From the NCBI RefSeq assembly GCF_001548235.1, contig NZ_AP014938.1, positions 868,001 through 932,000 of the forward strand: DNA of 64,000 nt. The letters run 5' to 3'. The translations under genes were made by a program, and so were the position numbers. How positions within the stretch are numbered: the stretch's first letter is position 1; each line of letters starts with the position of its first letter. The notes beneath the pieces are model-generated. The model was given only the letters and a program-made list of their open reading frames with translations. It searched no databases and was not told the origin of the DNA. Positions 24,006 to 31,848 of the stretch are shown here, in pieces. The stretch is from Rothia mucilaginosa. GTDB taxonomy: Bacteria > Actinomycetota > Actinomycetes > Actinomycetales > Micrococcaceae.

Positions 24006-25815
24006 CTTTATAGTCCCTTTCAGTAGAAGTTTTGCGCCCTGCAGAATCTTCAGAGATCTGATTTTTGAAAATTTCCATAAACTTTCCCTCTGCCTTCAGT
24101 AGCTCCCGGTAGGTTCCTTGCTCCACCACACACCCACCATCCAACACCACCACAGAATCAACACCACGCAACGTCCACGCACGATGAGACACCAACACCA
24201 CCAAACGCCCCACAGCAGCCACCTTCAACCGAGCAAAAATCTCCTCCTCAGTCTCAGCATCCACAGCACTCGTCGGCTCATCCAAAACCCACACCGGCGC
24301 ATCCCGAAGAACCACACGCGCCAACGCCAAACGCTGCCACTGACCACCCGAAAGACCAACACCACCAAACGACTCACCCAACTGAGCATCCAAACCACCC
24401 TCAAGACCACGCACAAAATCATCAGCACAAGCCACCGACAAAGCCGACCACAAATCAGCATCACCAAGACGCTCAACCGCCGCCTGCGGCAAACCCAGAA
24501 GAAGATTTTCACGCACAGTCAGTTCATAACGGCCGTAGTCTTGACTCACCAAACCAACATTTGCCAACATGTTGTATTTACTCTCAGAAGAAGCACCCTT
24601 ATACGTTATGCTCCCCTGGGCAATTGGTGTAATTCCAAGAATTGCATTTATTAGCGTTGTTTTTCCCGCGCCCGAGGCACCAACTACTGCAATCATTTGA
24701 TTATTCATCAGCTCAAGATTAATATCTTTAAGCGCAAAAGACGACGCGCCCTCATACTGAACGGATACATCTTTGCATATAATTTTTGAAATATTTTCAT
24801 GGTTAGGGTTAGAAGTTTTTATCTCAGAAGCATGGTCGTAAGTATCAGAGTCGCATACCCTTCGGAATTGCTGAACAGATAATGCTCCATTAATAATCTG
24901 GCCGAATGAATATCCCACCTCTTGGGTCGCGTTAACACAGGCAATGATTCCAATCAGCGATCCGGCCACATACGATATATCGGCGCCTGAATCCACAAGG
25001 AAGTACAGGGACGCAAAAAGTAAGACAGAGCAGAGTAGCCCTGCAACTATGGAGATGATTCCTCTAACACTTTCAAGGCTCAATTCCCTACCGGCTGCCC
25101 GGCGTCGCCAGGACACTACGCGTTGCGAGAAAAATCGGGAGGCTCTCATGAGGTGAAGTTCTTGGGCGCGACTTTGAGCCATCAGATTGTCTAGATAGTA
25201 GTTCTCTACCCGATAGTCCTCGTACATTAGGGTGTATATAGCGTAATCACGTTTAGCGAGGATTATCATTGCAATAGATAGGGGTAGTGAACACAGTGCC
25301 GCAAAAATTGCTGCCACAATGCTGACGTTTGCAATATTAAAACAGAGGAGGAAAACCATCGCAAAGGAACTCACCAGTGTCATAACTGACATGGTGTGAA
25401 CCTGCAATTCCTGTTTCGATATTGCCTCTCTTGCAGCACGTATATCTTCCTGCGATTTTGTGCTACCTATATCAGACAACGGAAATGTAGATAACCTGGT
25501 ATTTAACATGCAGTGAACCCGATAGTTCACCTTTGATTTGAGGATAAGCATGTTACTTATTACCCAGCGTTGAGCAATGATATTAATTCCGACGACAAGA
25601 GCAAGAGCAATAATATAAATCCATGCTGCGCCACCATTTGAACCGCTCAAGGCTGATACTGTATTACCGATCAGCAGGGACTGGCTCAAGGGAATGCAGG
25701 CGATGATGGCTAGCGATAGGGCAGTGCTCACTAGGGTCGCGGGACAGGTTTTCCAGGCTAGGCGGAAGGACCAGAGTATAGAGGAAAATAGATTTTTCAT
25801 TCTCACCACGCTCAC
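23998..25815 (-). CDS. ABC exporter half-transporter, first gene of pair
   Basis: A 605-residue fused permease and ATPase: six membrane segments in the first 300 residues, Walker A G-A-S-G-A-G-K-T-T, signature L-S-G-G-Q-W-Q, Walker B V-W-V-L-D-E-P-T. A short polar C-terminal tail follows the ATPase. The GTG at 25815 overlaps the stop of an 18-codon frame that starts at 25868, hinting at a coupled leader; an ATG at 25800 is an alternative start. Neither has a strong ribosome site, so the exact start is uncertain. It probably pairs with the overlapping second gene. Confidence 0.87.
   Translation of the reverse strand: MSVVRMKNLFSSILWSFRLAWKTCPATLVSTALSLAIIACIPLSQSLLIGNTVSALSGSNGGAAWIYIIALALVVGINIIAQRWVISNMLILKSKVNYRVHCMLNTRLSTFPLSDIGSTKSQEDIRAAREAISKQELQVHTMSVMTLVSSFAMVFLLCFNIANVSIVAAIFAALCSLPLSIAMIILAKRDYAIYTLMYEDYRVENYYLDNLMAQSRAQELHLMRASRFFSQRVVSWRRRAAGRELSLESVRGIISIVAGLLCSVLLFASLYFLVDSGADISYVAGSLIGIIACVNATQEVGYSFGQIINGALSVQQFRRVCDSDTYDHASEIKTSNPNHENISKIICKDVSVQYEGASSFALKDINLELMNNQMIAVVGASGAGKTTLINAILGITPIAQGSITYKGASSESKYNMLANVGLVSQDYGRYELTVRENLLLGLPQAAVERLGDADLWSALSVACADDFVRGLEGGLDAQLGESFGGVGLSGGQWQRLALARVVLRDAPVWVLDEPTSAVDAETEEEIFARLKVAAVGRLVVLVSHRAWTLRGVDSVVVLDGGCVVEQGTYRELLKAEGKFMEIFKNQISEDSAGRKTSTERDYKDA
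24110..24550. repeat. 441-bp repeat in the ATPase domain (copy 2)
   Basis: Direct-repeat partner of 22321-22761 at an offset of 1789 bp. Confidence 0.9.
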
Positions 25816-26081
25816 AAAGTCGTATTGAACTCATCTTTGAGCCCTGAAACTCCTCGATGAGCGGACATCGAAACACTACCGGTGCCTCATTAGTTATTAG
25901 TTACCCTACCTCTCACTGAAAGATAAAACACACATATTCGCGCGTGTCCAAGAATATTAAGCAGACATATCTGTGATAGTGCCGGACACCCAAGAGCCAG
26001 CCGACACCTCTACCCGCAATACCCCCAGCCCTTCCCTTTGTCACAGTCGGTCATATTAAGTTCATATTTCGCCTCAATGTC

Positions 26082-26103
26082 ATGTCCAGAAATATTAGGA
26101 CAT
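26082..26103. repeat. Inverted repeat ATGTCC-N10-GGACAT
   Basis: A 6-bp inverted repeat just upstream of the metF promoter. The rest of the gap 25816-26118 is AT-rich and holds only the possible 18-codon leader of the exporter genes (25815-25868, minus); I see nothing else there. Confidence 0.45.
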
Positions 26104-26118
26104 CAACCGCCGCGCATC

Positions 26119-26148
26119 TTGCACACCCTCGGAGGCGGTGGGTAGAGT
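26119..26148 (+). promoter_or_regulatory. Promoter of the metF leader
   Basis: TTGCAC (26119-26124) and TAGAGT (26143-26148) with an 18-bp spacer. Transcription would start at about 26155, immediately before the riboswitch. Confidence 0.6.
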
Positions 26149-26158
26149 GAAGGCGTTA

Positions 26159-26270
26159 TCTATCAAGAGCGACCGAGAGATCTGGCTCGTAGACGTCGCA
26201 GCAACCTCGCCAGTATCCCCACCGTCACGGTGCAGGGTACGGACAAGGTGCTCCCGCCAGGACCGATAGA
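26159..26270 (+). promoter_or_regulatory. SAM (S-box, SAM-I) riboswitch
   Basis: The leader carries the conserved S-box blocks in order: TATCAAGAG at the 5' side, CTGGC, GCAACC, then CAAGGTGCT with a following CCAGG, and a P1 helix closed by TCTATC (26159-26164) with GATAGA (26265-26270). It precedes metF and then metE, both in methionine supply. The P1 3' strand CCGATAGA (26263-26270) can also pair with TCTATCGG at 26363-26370, just before the ribosome site, a plausible expression-platform switch. With no T-run, control of translation is more likely than of termination. Confidence 0.85.
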
Positions 26271-26389
26271 GAAGAATACCCTTCGGCACCCCACGATGAG
26301 CCGTACCAGCAAACCGGTACAGCGCATCCCGCAGAAGAATTCGCGCACCCTGCCGGTGCGTATCTATCGGGTGAACACGAAGGATGGTT

Positions 26390-27295
26390 ATGACGACAGT
26401 TCACCCGGCTCTTTCTTTTGAGCTGTTCCCTCCGCGCTCACACGCGAGCTGCGAGTCGCTACTGCGCACCATTGCGGAGCTTGAGGGCACCAACCCCGAC
26501 TACGTGTCGGTCACCTACTCCGGTGATGCGCAGCGCCGCCAGAAGACCCTGGCGTTGCTCGACCACCTGGTACACGAAACCTCCCTCACCCCGCTGGCTC
26601 ACCTGATTTGTGCAGGCCATTCGGTGCACGAACTGGAGCGTGCAGTCCGCCTGATTCTGGGCCTGGGCGTGCGCGGCTTCCTGGCTCTTCGCGGTGATAT
26701 TCAGGAGGGTCAGGTTTCTGAGCTTCCTTTCGCCCGCTACCTGGTGGAACTCATTCGCCGCGTTGAGCGTGAAGATTTCGCCCACCTGGCAGCTGGCAAG
26801 GTGTCTATTGGTGTGGCGGCGTACCCGCAGAAGCACCCCGAGTCCGCATCCCTGCTGCAGGATATTGAGATTCTGCTGTCCAAGCAGCGTGCCGGCGCGG
26901 ATTTCGCGATCACTCAGGTGTTCTTTGAGGATGAGCGATACAGCGCCCTGGTCGATTCGGCACGCCTGGCGGGCGTGGATATTCCGATTATTCCGGGTAT
27001 CATGCCGGTGACCTCGCTGAAGCGCCTGCGGAACCTCTGCCAGATGGCGGGCATGGAAGTCCCGACGGACCTCGCCTACGCCCTAGAGACCGCAACCAGT
27101 GATGCTGAGCTGCACCGCATCGGTGTTGAGTACGCGTTGAACCAGTGCCGCACCGTGATGGATGCGGGCGCACCGGGTCTGCACTTCTTCACTTTCAACG
27201 AGCATGCCGCGGTGCTGGATGTTCTGGATCAGCTGGACCTGCCGCGGTACAGCAACCGTTTCTCTCAGCCGCTGCACGAGCTGGAATTCGCCTAA
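26390..27295 (+). CDS. metF: Methylenetetrahydrofolate reductase
   Basis: A 301-residue flavoprotein that reduces 5,10-methylene-THF to 5-methyl-THF, the methyl donor for methionine synthesis. Family landmarks: S-F-E-L-F-P-P-R near the N-terminus (Glu at the active site), the T-Y-S-G-D and L-I-C-A-G-H strands, L-A-L-R-G-D, and D-F-A-I-T-Q-V-F-F further on. Start: GAAGGA lies five bases before the ATG at 26390, so it is preferred to the ATG two codons upstream. It lies behind a SAM riboswitch and 162 bp before metE, the enzyme that uses its product. Confidence 0.95.
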   Translation: MTTVHPALSFELFPPRSHASCESLLRTIAELEGTNPDYVSVTYSGDAQRRQKTLALLDHLVHETSLTPLAHLICAGHSVHELERAVRLILGLGVRGFLALRGDIQEGQVSELPFARYLVELIRRVEREDFAHLAAGKVSIGVAAYPQKHPESASLLQDIEILLSKQRAGADFAITQVFFEDERYSALVDSARLAGVDIPIIPGIMPVTSLKRLRNLCQMAGMEVPTDLAYALETATSDAELHRIGVEYALNQCRTVMDAGAPGLHFFTFNEHAAVLDVLDQLDLPRYSNRFSQPLHELEFA

Positions 27296-27381
27296 ACCGC
27301 GACCCACTCCACCCGATAACGCTCCTTGTCGGATGCGTTTCCACAATCTCCCCCACAAATATTCCGGGAGTTACGACCCCC

Positions 27382-27411
27382 GTTTCACCGCCCACCGCTG
27401 GGTGGCGAAAC
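27382..27411. repeat. Hairpin between metF and metE
   Basis: gtttcaccgccca and a nearly complementary arm form an imperfect stem about 45 bp before the metE start. Without a T-run it is more likely an RNA-processing or attenuation element than a strong terminator. Confidence 0.45.
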
Positions 27412-27457
27412 ACCGGAACTGACTCCCACATCTATCCCCAGTAAAGGAAAAATTACT

Positions 27458-29785
27458 ATGTCGAACACCGCATTCCCCGCCGCAACTATTGTTGGTTACC
27501 CCCGCGTGGGCCGCTTCCGTGAGCTGAAGAAGGCTCAGGAGGCTTTCTGGAAGGGCAAGGCCACCCTGCAGGAGCTGCAGGATACCGCCGCTGACGTGCA
27601 GCGCACCTACTTTGAGCGCGTGACCGCCGCGGGCCTGAAGGCTGATAACTACTCGATTCCGGCGACCTTCTCCTACTACGACCAGGTGCTCGACGTTGTT
27701 CGCCTGTTCACCCTGGTTCCCGAGCGTCTGGCTGAGGCTAAGGATGCACGCGGCCTGCTGGATCTGCCCGGCTACTTCGCCCTGGCGCGCGGTACCGAGA
27801 CCCTGCCTCCGCTGGAGATGACTAAGTGGTTCGACACCAACTACCACTACCTGGTGCCTGAGATTGGTGCCGGTACCGAGATTAAGCTGAACCTTGAGGC
27901 TATTGACGAGCAGCTTGAGGTCGCAAAGCAGGCTGGTGTGAAGGTTCGTCCGCAGATTGTTGGCCCGCTGACCCTGCTGCTGGGCGCTAAGGCCGAGCAG
28001 GGTTCCGCCGAGGACTTCGCACCCATCGACCGTCTGGATGAGTTCGTTGCAGCGTACACTCAGGTGCTGGAGCAGCTGGCTGAGCGCGGTGTTGAGTGGG
28101 TTCAGCTGGATGAGCCGGGCCTGACCGTGGACCGTGCGGACAATGCGAAGGTTGCGCAGCTGGCTGAGCGCACCTACCGTGCCCTGGCCGCCGCCGAGAA
28201 GCGCCCGCAGATTCTGGTGACCAGCCCCTACGGTTCCCTGCGTGAGAACCTGCCGGCACTGCTGGGTACCGGTGTTGAGGCGCTGCATCTTGACCTGGTG
28301 CACGGCGTGTACTCGAAGGCTGAGCTTGAGTCCGTTTCTGCCGCCGGCGTGCACCTGGTTGCCGGTGTTGTGAACGGCCGCAACGTGTGGCGTGCCGACG
28401 TTCGCGCCGCCCTGAAGACCCTGGAGGCCCTGCCGGGCGCATCCGAGGGTGCCGTGTCTGTGGCTTCTTCGACCTCCCTGCAGCACGTGCCGCACGACCT
28501 GGCTCTGGAAGACCCCGCCGAGGTTCCCGTGGACGGCCTGGCCTTCGCCGACCAGAAGGTCGCTGAGATTGCTCTGCTGGCTCGCGGCCTGGCTGAGGGT
28601 GAGGCTGCTGTCGAGCCCGAGCTGAAGGCTGCTGATGAGGCGCTGGCTCGCTTCGCCGCTGACCCGCGCAAGCACAACGACGAGATTCGTGCCCGCGCCG
28701 CAGCTGTGACTCCCGAGGACTTTAACCGCCCGACCATTGACGTTCGCCGCGCGGCTCAGGCTGACCTGAACCTGCCGAAGCTGCCGACCACCACCATTGG
28801 TTCTTTCCCGCAGACCGCTGAGATTCGCCGCCGCCGTGCGGAGGCTCGTGCGGGCAAGATTTCCGCTGAGGAGCTGAACGGCTTCCTGCGTGACGAGATT
28901 GCTTCGGTTATCGCACTGCAGGAGGAGCTGGGCCTGGACGTGCTGGTTCACGGTGAGGCCGAGCGTAACGACATGGTTCAGTACTTCGCTGAGAACTTCG
29001 ACGGCTTCGCAACCACCCGCCACGGCTGGGTTCAGTCCTACGGTTCGCGTTGCACCCGCCCCTCGATCCTGTTCGGTGACGTGAAGCGTCACGGTGAGGG
29101 CCTGCGCGGTGAGGCGTTCACCGTTCCGTGGAGCTCCCACGCACAGTCGCTGAGCGACAAGCCGGTCAAGGGCATGCTCACCGGCCCGGTGACGATTCTG
29201 GCGTGGTCCTTCGTGCGTGACGACCAGCCGCGCCGCGAGACTGCTAACCAGGTGGCTCTGGCTCTTGCCGACGAGATTGCCGACCTGGAGCAGGCGGGCA
29301 TCCGCATCATTCAGGTGGACGAGCCGGCTCTGCGTGAGCTGCTGCCCCTGCGCCGCGATGAGCAGCCGCAGTACCTGGACTGGTCGGTGAACTCCTTCCG
29401 CCTGGCAACCAGCGCGGTGAAGGATTCCACTCAGATTCACACCCACCTGTGCTACTCGGAGTTCAACGAGATTATCGACTCGATTAACGCTCTGAACGCT
29501 GATGTGACCAGCATTGAGGCGGCTCGTTCGCACATGGAGCTGCTGGCTGATATTCCGGAGAGCTTCGTTTCCGGTCTGGGCCCGGGCGTGTGGGACATCC
29601 ACTCCCCGCGTGTTCCTTCGCAGGATGAGATTGAGTCCCTGCTGAAGGCTGCGATTGGTTACGGCACCATCGCTGACCTGTGGGTGAACCCTGACTGTGG
29701 TCTGAAGACTCGTGATTACGAGGAGACCAAGCAGTCTCTGCGTCACCTGGTGGACGCCACCAAGGCGATTCGCGCATCCCTCTAG
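27458..29785 (+). CDS. metE: Cobalamin-independent methionine synthase
   Basis: A 775-residue enzyme that transfers the methyl group of 5-methyl-THF-polyglutamate to homocysteine. The ATG at 27458 follows AAAGGAA by about 8 bases and begins the family's conserved start (V-G-Y-P-R-V-G-R-F-R-E-L-K); longer in-frame starts have no homology. The catalytic zinc ligands are visible as His663 and Cys665 (T-H-L-C-Y-S-E-F) and Cys747 (N-P-D-C-G-L-K-T-R). V-H-G-E-A-E-R-N-D-M-V and S-Y-G-S-R-C-T-R-P also match. It lies downstream of metF and may share the SAM-controlled transcript. A long antisense frame is a codon-bias shadow. Confidence 0.97.
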   Translation: MSNTAFPAATIVGYPRVGRFRELKKAQEAFWKGKATLQELQDTAADVQRTYFERVTAAGLKADNYSIPATFSYYDQVLDVVRLFTLVPERLAEAKDARGLLDLPGYFALARGTETLPPLEMTKWFDTNYHYLVPEIGAGTEIKLNLEAIDEQLEVAKQAGVKVRPQIVGPLTLLLGAKAEQGSAEDFAPIDRLDEFVAAYTQVLEQLAERGVEWVQLDEPGLTVDRADNAKVAQLAERTYRALAAAEKRPQILVTSPYGSLRENLPALLGTGVEALHLDLVHGVYSKAELESVSAAGVHLVAGVVNGRNVWRADVRAALKTLEALPGASEGAVSVASSTSLQHVPHDLALEDPAEVPVDGLAFADQKVAEIALLARGLAEGEAAVEPELKAADEALARFAADPRKHNDEIRARAAAVTPEDFNRPTIDVRRAAQADLNLPKLPTTTIGSFPQTAEIRRRRAEARAGKISAEELNGFLRDEIASVIALQEELGLDVLVHGEAERNDMVQYFAENFDGFATTRHGWVQSYGSRCTRPSILFGDVKRHGEGLRGEAFTVPWSSHAQSLSDKPVKGMLTGPVTILAWSFVRDDQPRRETANQVALALADEIADLEQAGIRIIQVDEPALRELLPLRRDEQPQYLDWSVNSFRLATSAVKDSTQIHTHLCYSEFNEIIDSINALNADVTSIEAARSHMELLADIPESFVSGLGPGVWDIHSPRVPSQDEIESLLKAAIGYGTIADLWVNPDCGLKTRDYEETKQSLRHLVDATKAIRASL

Positions 29786-29928
29786 GAGGCGCCTATTGGT
29801 TCCGCTGCCTGCCGTGGGTTGACCGGATGATGGTTTGCTCGCGGTAACCTGCGGCAGGTGGCGGCTGTTCGGCTTCGTGCCGGTATGCGTACCGACTGTA
29901 TGCCGAGCTTTTGGGGATAGATAACAGG

Positions 29929-29972
29929 CCCGCCCGTACGGTTTTTCTTCTGCACCGTACGGGCGGGTTTTC
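29929..29972 (+). terminator. Terminator of metE
   Basis: A 14-bp stem (cccgcccgtacggt and complement) followed by TTTTCT. Confidence 0.9.
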
Positions 29973-30213
29973 TGTGCTGTTTTAGGGTGCCGATTTAGTG
30001 GCGTCCAAGTGGTTCTCTTTTTGAACTTAGGGTATAAATTACTCTAAATTTAAGTGTGGTCTGACCAAAACACATACTTACTCAACAAGAAAAGTATTTA
30101 TATTCACCGCAGCACTTGTGGCACTGTTGCCCAGGAGACAGATATACATCACACAGATTTAGCACTTCCCCGTAATTCCAGGGCAAAAACAGTATTAATA
30201 GAATAATCACTCT

Positions 30214-30259
30214 GAATATCCGTTCACCCTAGTGAATATTCTACTGGAAACATTTCCAG
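30214..30259. promoter_or_regulatory. Two inverted repeats upstream of the GlpT-type gene
   Basis: GAATAT-N16-ATATTC (30214-30241) and CTGGAAA-CA-TTTCCAG (30244-30259) lie 40-90 bp before the transporter start, in the -35 region and upstream of it. They look like operator sites. The rest of the gap 29973-30213 is AT-rich without recognisable genes. Confidence 0.5.
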
Positions 30260-30289
30260 CAGATTAGCATTTTTATAAGCCGCCGTTTT

Positions 30290-30295
30290 TAGAAT
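30290..30295 (+). promoter_or_regulatory. TAGAAT -10 box for a leaderless transcript
   Basis: TAGAAT lies at exactly -12 to -7 from the ATG at 30302, and no ribosome site precedes that ATG. Confidence 0.5.
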
Positions 30296-30301
30296 TCCAG
30301 C

Positions 30302-31741
30302 ATGACTACTACCACTTCATCAAAGAAGAAGAAGGGTTCTGCACCCCGCTGGCTCGCCATTCCGGCACCCAAGCCTCAACTGAGTGAGGCTGAAGTTAAT
30401 GCAAAGTACCCGCGCATGCGTCTGCAGGTCTTCATGGGTATCTTCATCGGTTACGCGACCTTCTACCTGATTCGTAACAACGTCCCGCTGGTCACCCCGA
30501 TTCTGACCAAGGAACTTGGCTTCAGCAACGCAGCAATTGGTGCACTGTCCACGGCACTGCTGCTCGCTTACGGCTTCAGCAAGTTCTTCACCGCAATGAT
30601 TTCTGACCGCTCGAACGCGCGTTTGTTCCTGCCCATCGGTCTGGTGCTCTCGGGTGTTGCAAACATCCTGCTGGCGCTGACCGGCTACATGGGTGAAGGC
30701 GCGGGTGCGGCAGGCTACGGTGCCGCTATCGCCTCCATCATGGCGACCATCATGGTCTTCAACGGTGTCTTCCAGGGTATGGGTTGGCCGCCCTCGGGCC
30801 GTGTGCTCGTGAACTGGTTCTCCACCAGCGAGCGCGGCGCGAAGGTTTCCTGGTGGAACACCGCCCACAACGTTGGTGGTGCACTGTCCGGTCTGCTGGT
30901 TGCGTGGGGCTTCTCCATGTTCGGCAAGACCTGGGAAGTTGCCTTCTGGTTCCCGGCTGTTATCAGCTTCGTTCTGGCGTTCGTGGCGTGGCTGCTGATT
31001 CGTGACAACCCCGAGGCTGAGGGTCTGCCCACCGTTGACGTGTACCGCAACGACCCGCACAAGGTTGAGTCCACCGCTGAGGATCGTGCGGAGTCCACTT
31101 GGACCACCATCCGTAAGCACGTGCTGACCAACTCGACCATGGTCTACCTGGCTCTAGCAAACGTGTTCGTGTACACCCTGCGTTACGGCGTGCTGGTGTG
31201 GGCGCCGAAGTACCTGCACGATGTGCGCCACGCTTCCCTTGAGGGTGGTATTGCGGGCTTCTCGATTCTGGAGCTTGCCGGTATTGGTGGCACCGTCCTG
31301 TGCGGTTACGTTTCTGACCGCATGTTCAAGGGTCGCCGCTCCCCCGCGGGTATCCTGTTCCTGATTGCGACCGTCGGCGCAATTCTGCTGTACTGGCTGC
31401 CTTCTTCGGATGCGCCGCTGTGGATTGCGTACGTTGCGTTGGCTCTGATTGGTGGCCTGATTTACGGCCCGGTTATGCTGATTGGTCTGCAGGCTATTGA
31501 CCTGTCCCCCTCGCATGTTGCGGGTACCGCTGCGGGCTTCACCGGCCTGTTCGGTTACGCGCTGGGTGCAACCCTGGCGTCTGCTGGTATCGGCATCATT
31601 GTTGACCACTGGGGTTGGAGCACCGCGTTCGTCTTCATGATTGTGTGCTCGGGTCTGGCGGTTCTGTTCCTCTGGCTGGTTAATGGTGCTGAGAAGCGTC
31701 TGATGGCTGAGCGTGCAGAGAAGCTGGCGGCTCAGGCATAA
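30302..31741 (+). CDS. glpT: MFS organophosphate antiporter (GlpT/UhpT type)
   Basis: A 479-residue transporter with a Lys-rich cytoplasmic start and twelve membrane segments. It matches the organophosphate:phosphate antiporter family by F-Y-L-I-R-N-N, L-L-A-Y-G-F-S-K-F, the Q-G-M-G-W-P-P-S-G-R block (the family signature G-x-G-W-P-P), S-W-W-N-T-A-H-N and the long middle loop. Expected role: import of glycerol-3-phosphate or a hexose phosphate in exchange for phosphate. The exact substrate, and so the symbol, is uncertain. Palindromes upstream suggest control by a regulator, and the start appears leaderless. Confidence 0.85.
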   Translation: MTTTTSSKKKKGSAPRWLAIPAPKPQLSEAEVNAKYPRMRLQVFMGIFIGYATFYLIRNNVPLVTPILTKELGFSNAAIGALSTALLLAYGFSKFFTAMISDRSNARLFLPIGLVLSGVANILLALTGYMGEGAGAAGYGAAIASIMATIMVFNGVFQGMGWPPSGRVLVNWFSTSERGAKVSWWNTAHNVGGALSGLLVAWGFSMFGKTWEVAFWFPAVISFVLAFVAWLLIRDNPEAEGLPTVDVYRNDPHKVESTAEDRAESTWTTIRKHVLTNSTMVYLALANVFVYTLRYGVLVWAPKYLHDVRHASLEGGIAGFSILELAGIGGTVLCGYVSDRMFKGRRSPAGILFLIATVGAILLYWLPSSDAPLWIAYVALALIGGLIYGPVMLIGLQAIDLSPSHVAGTAAGFTGLFGYALGATLASAGIGIIVDHWGWSTAFVFMIVCSGLAVLFLWLVNGAEKRLMAERAEKLAAQA

Positions 31742-31836
31742 TTGCCCGGTCTTTCGTGTAGGGAAGCCACACGTTTGCTGGTGAGTCACCATATGGTGGC
31801 TTGTCGGCAATCGTGTGGCTTCTTACGTTAAGAACC

Positions 31837-31842
31837 TAGAAT
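31837..31842 (+). promoter_or_regulatory. TAGAAT -10 box for a leaderless transcript
   Basis: TAGAAT lies at -12 to -7 from the ATG at 31849. GGA follows it too close to the start to be a ribosome site. Confidence 0.5.
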
Positions 31843-31848
31843 GGAACC

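Noticed and set aside
25815..25868. 18-codon frame as a lantibiotic precursor for the ABC exporters
   Set aside because: The product has no Cys, no leader motif and no processing site, and there are no modification genes; at most a coupling leader.
27371..29746. 791-codon frame antisense to metE (and similar frames over the nitrite reductase, M13 peptidase, lacZ and the ATPase)
   Set aside because: All lie exactly opposite strong genes, are rich in Arg/Gln/His/Leu, and show no family motif; they follow from third-base G/C bias.
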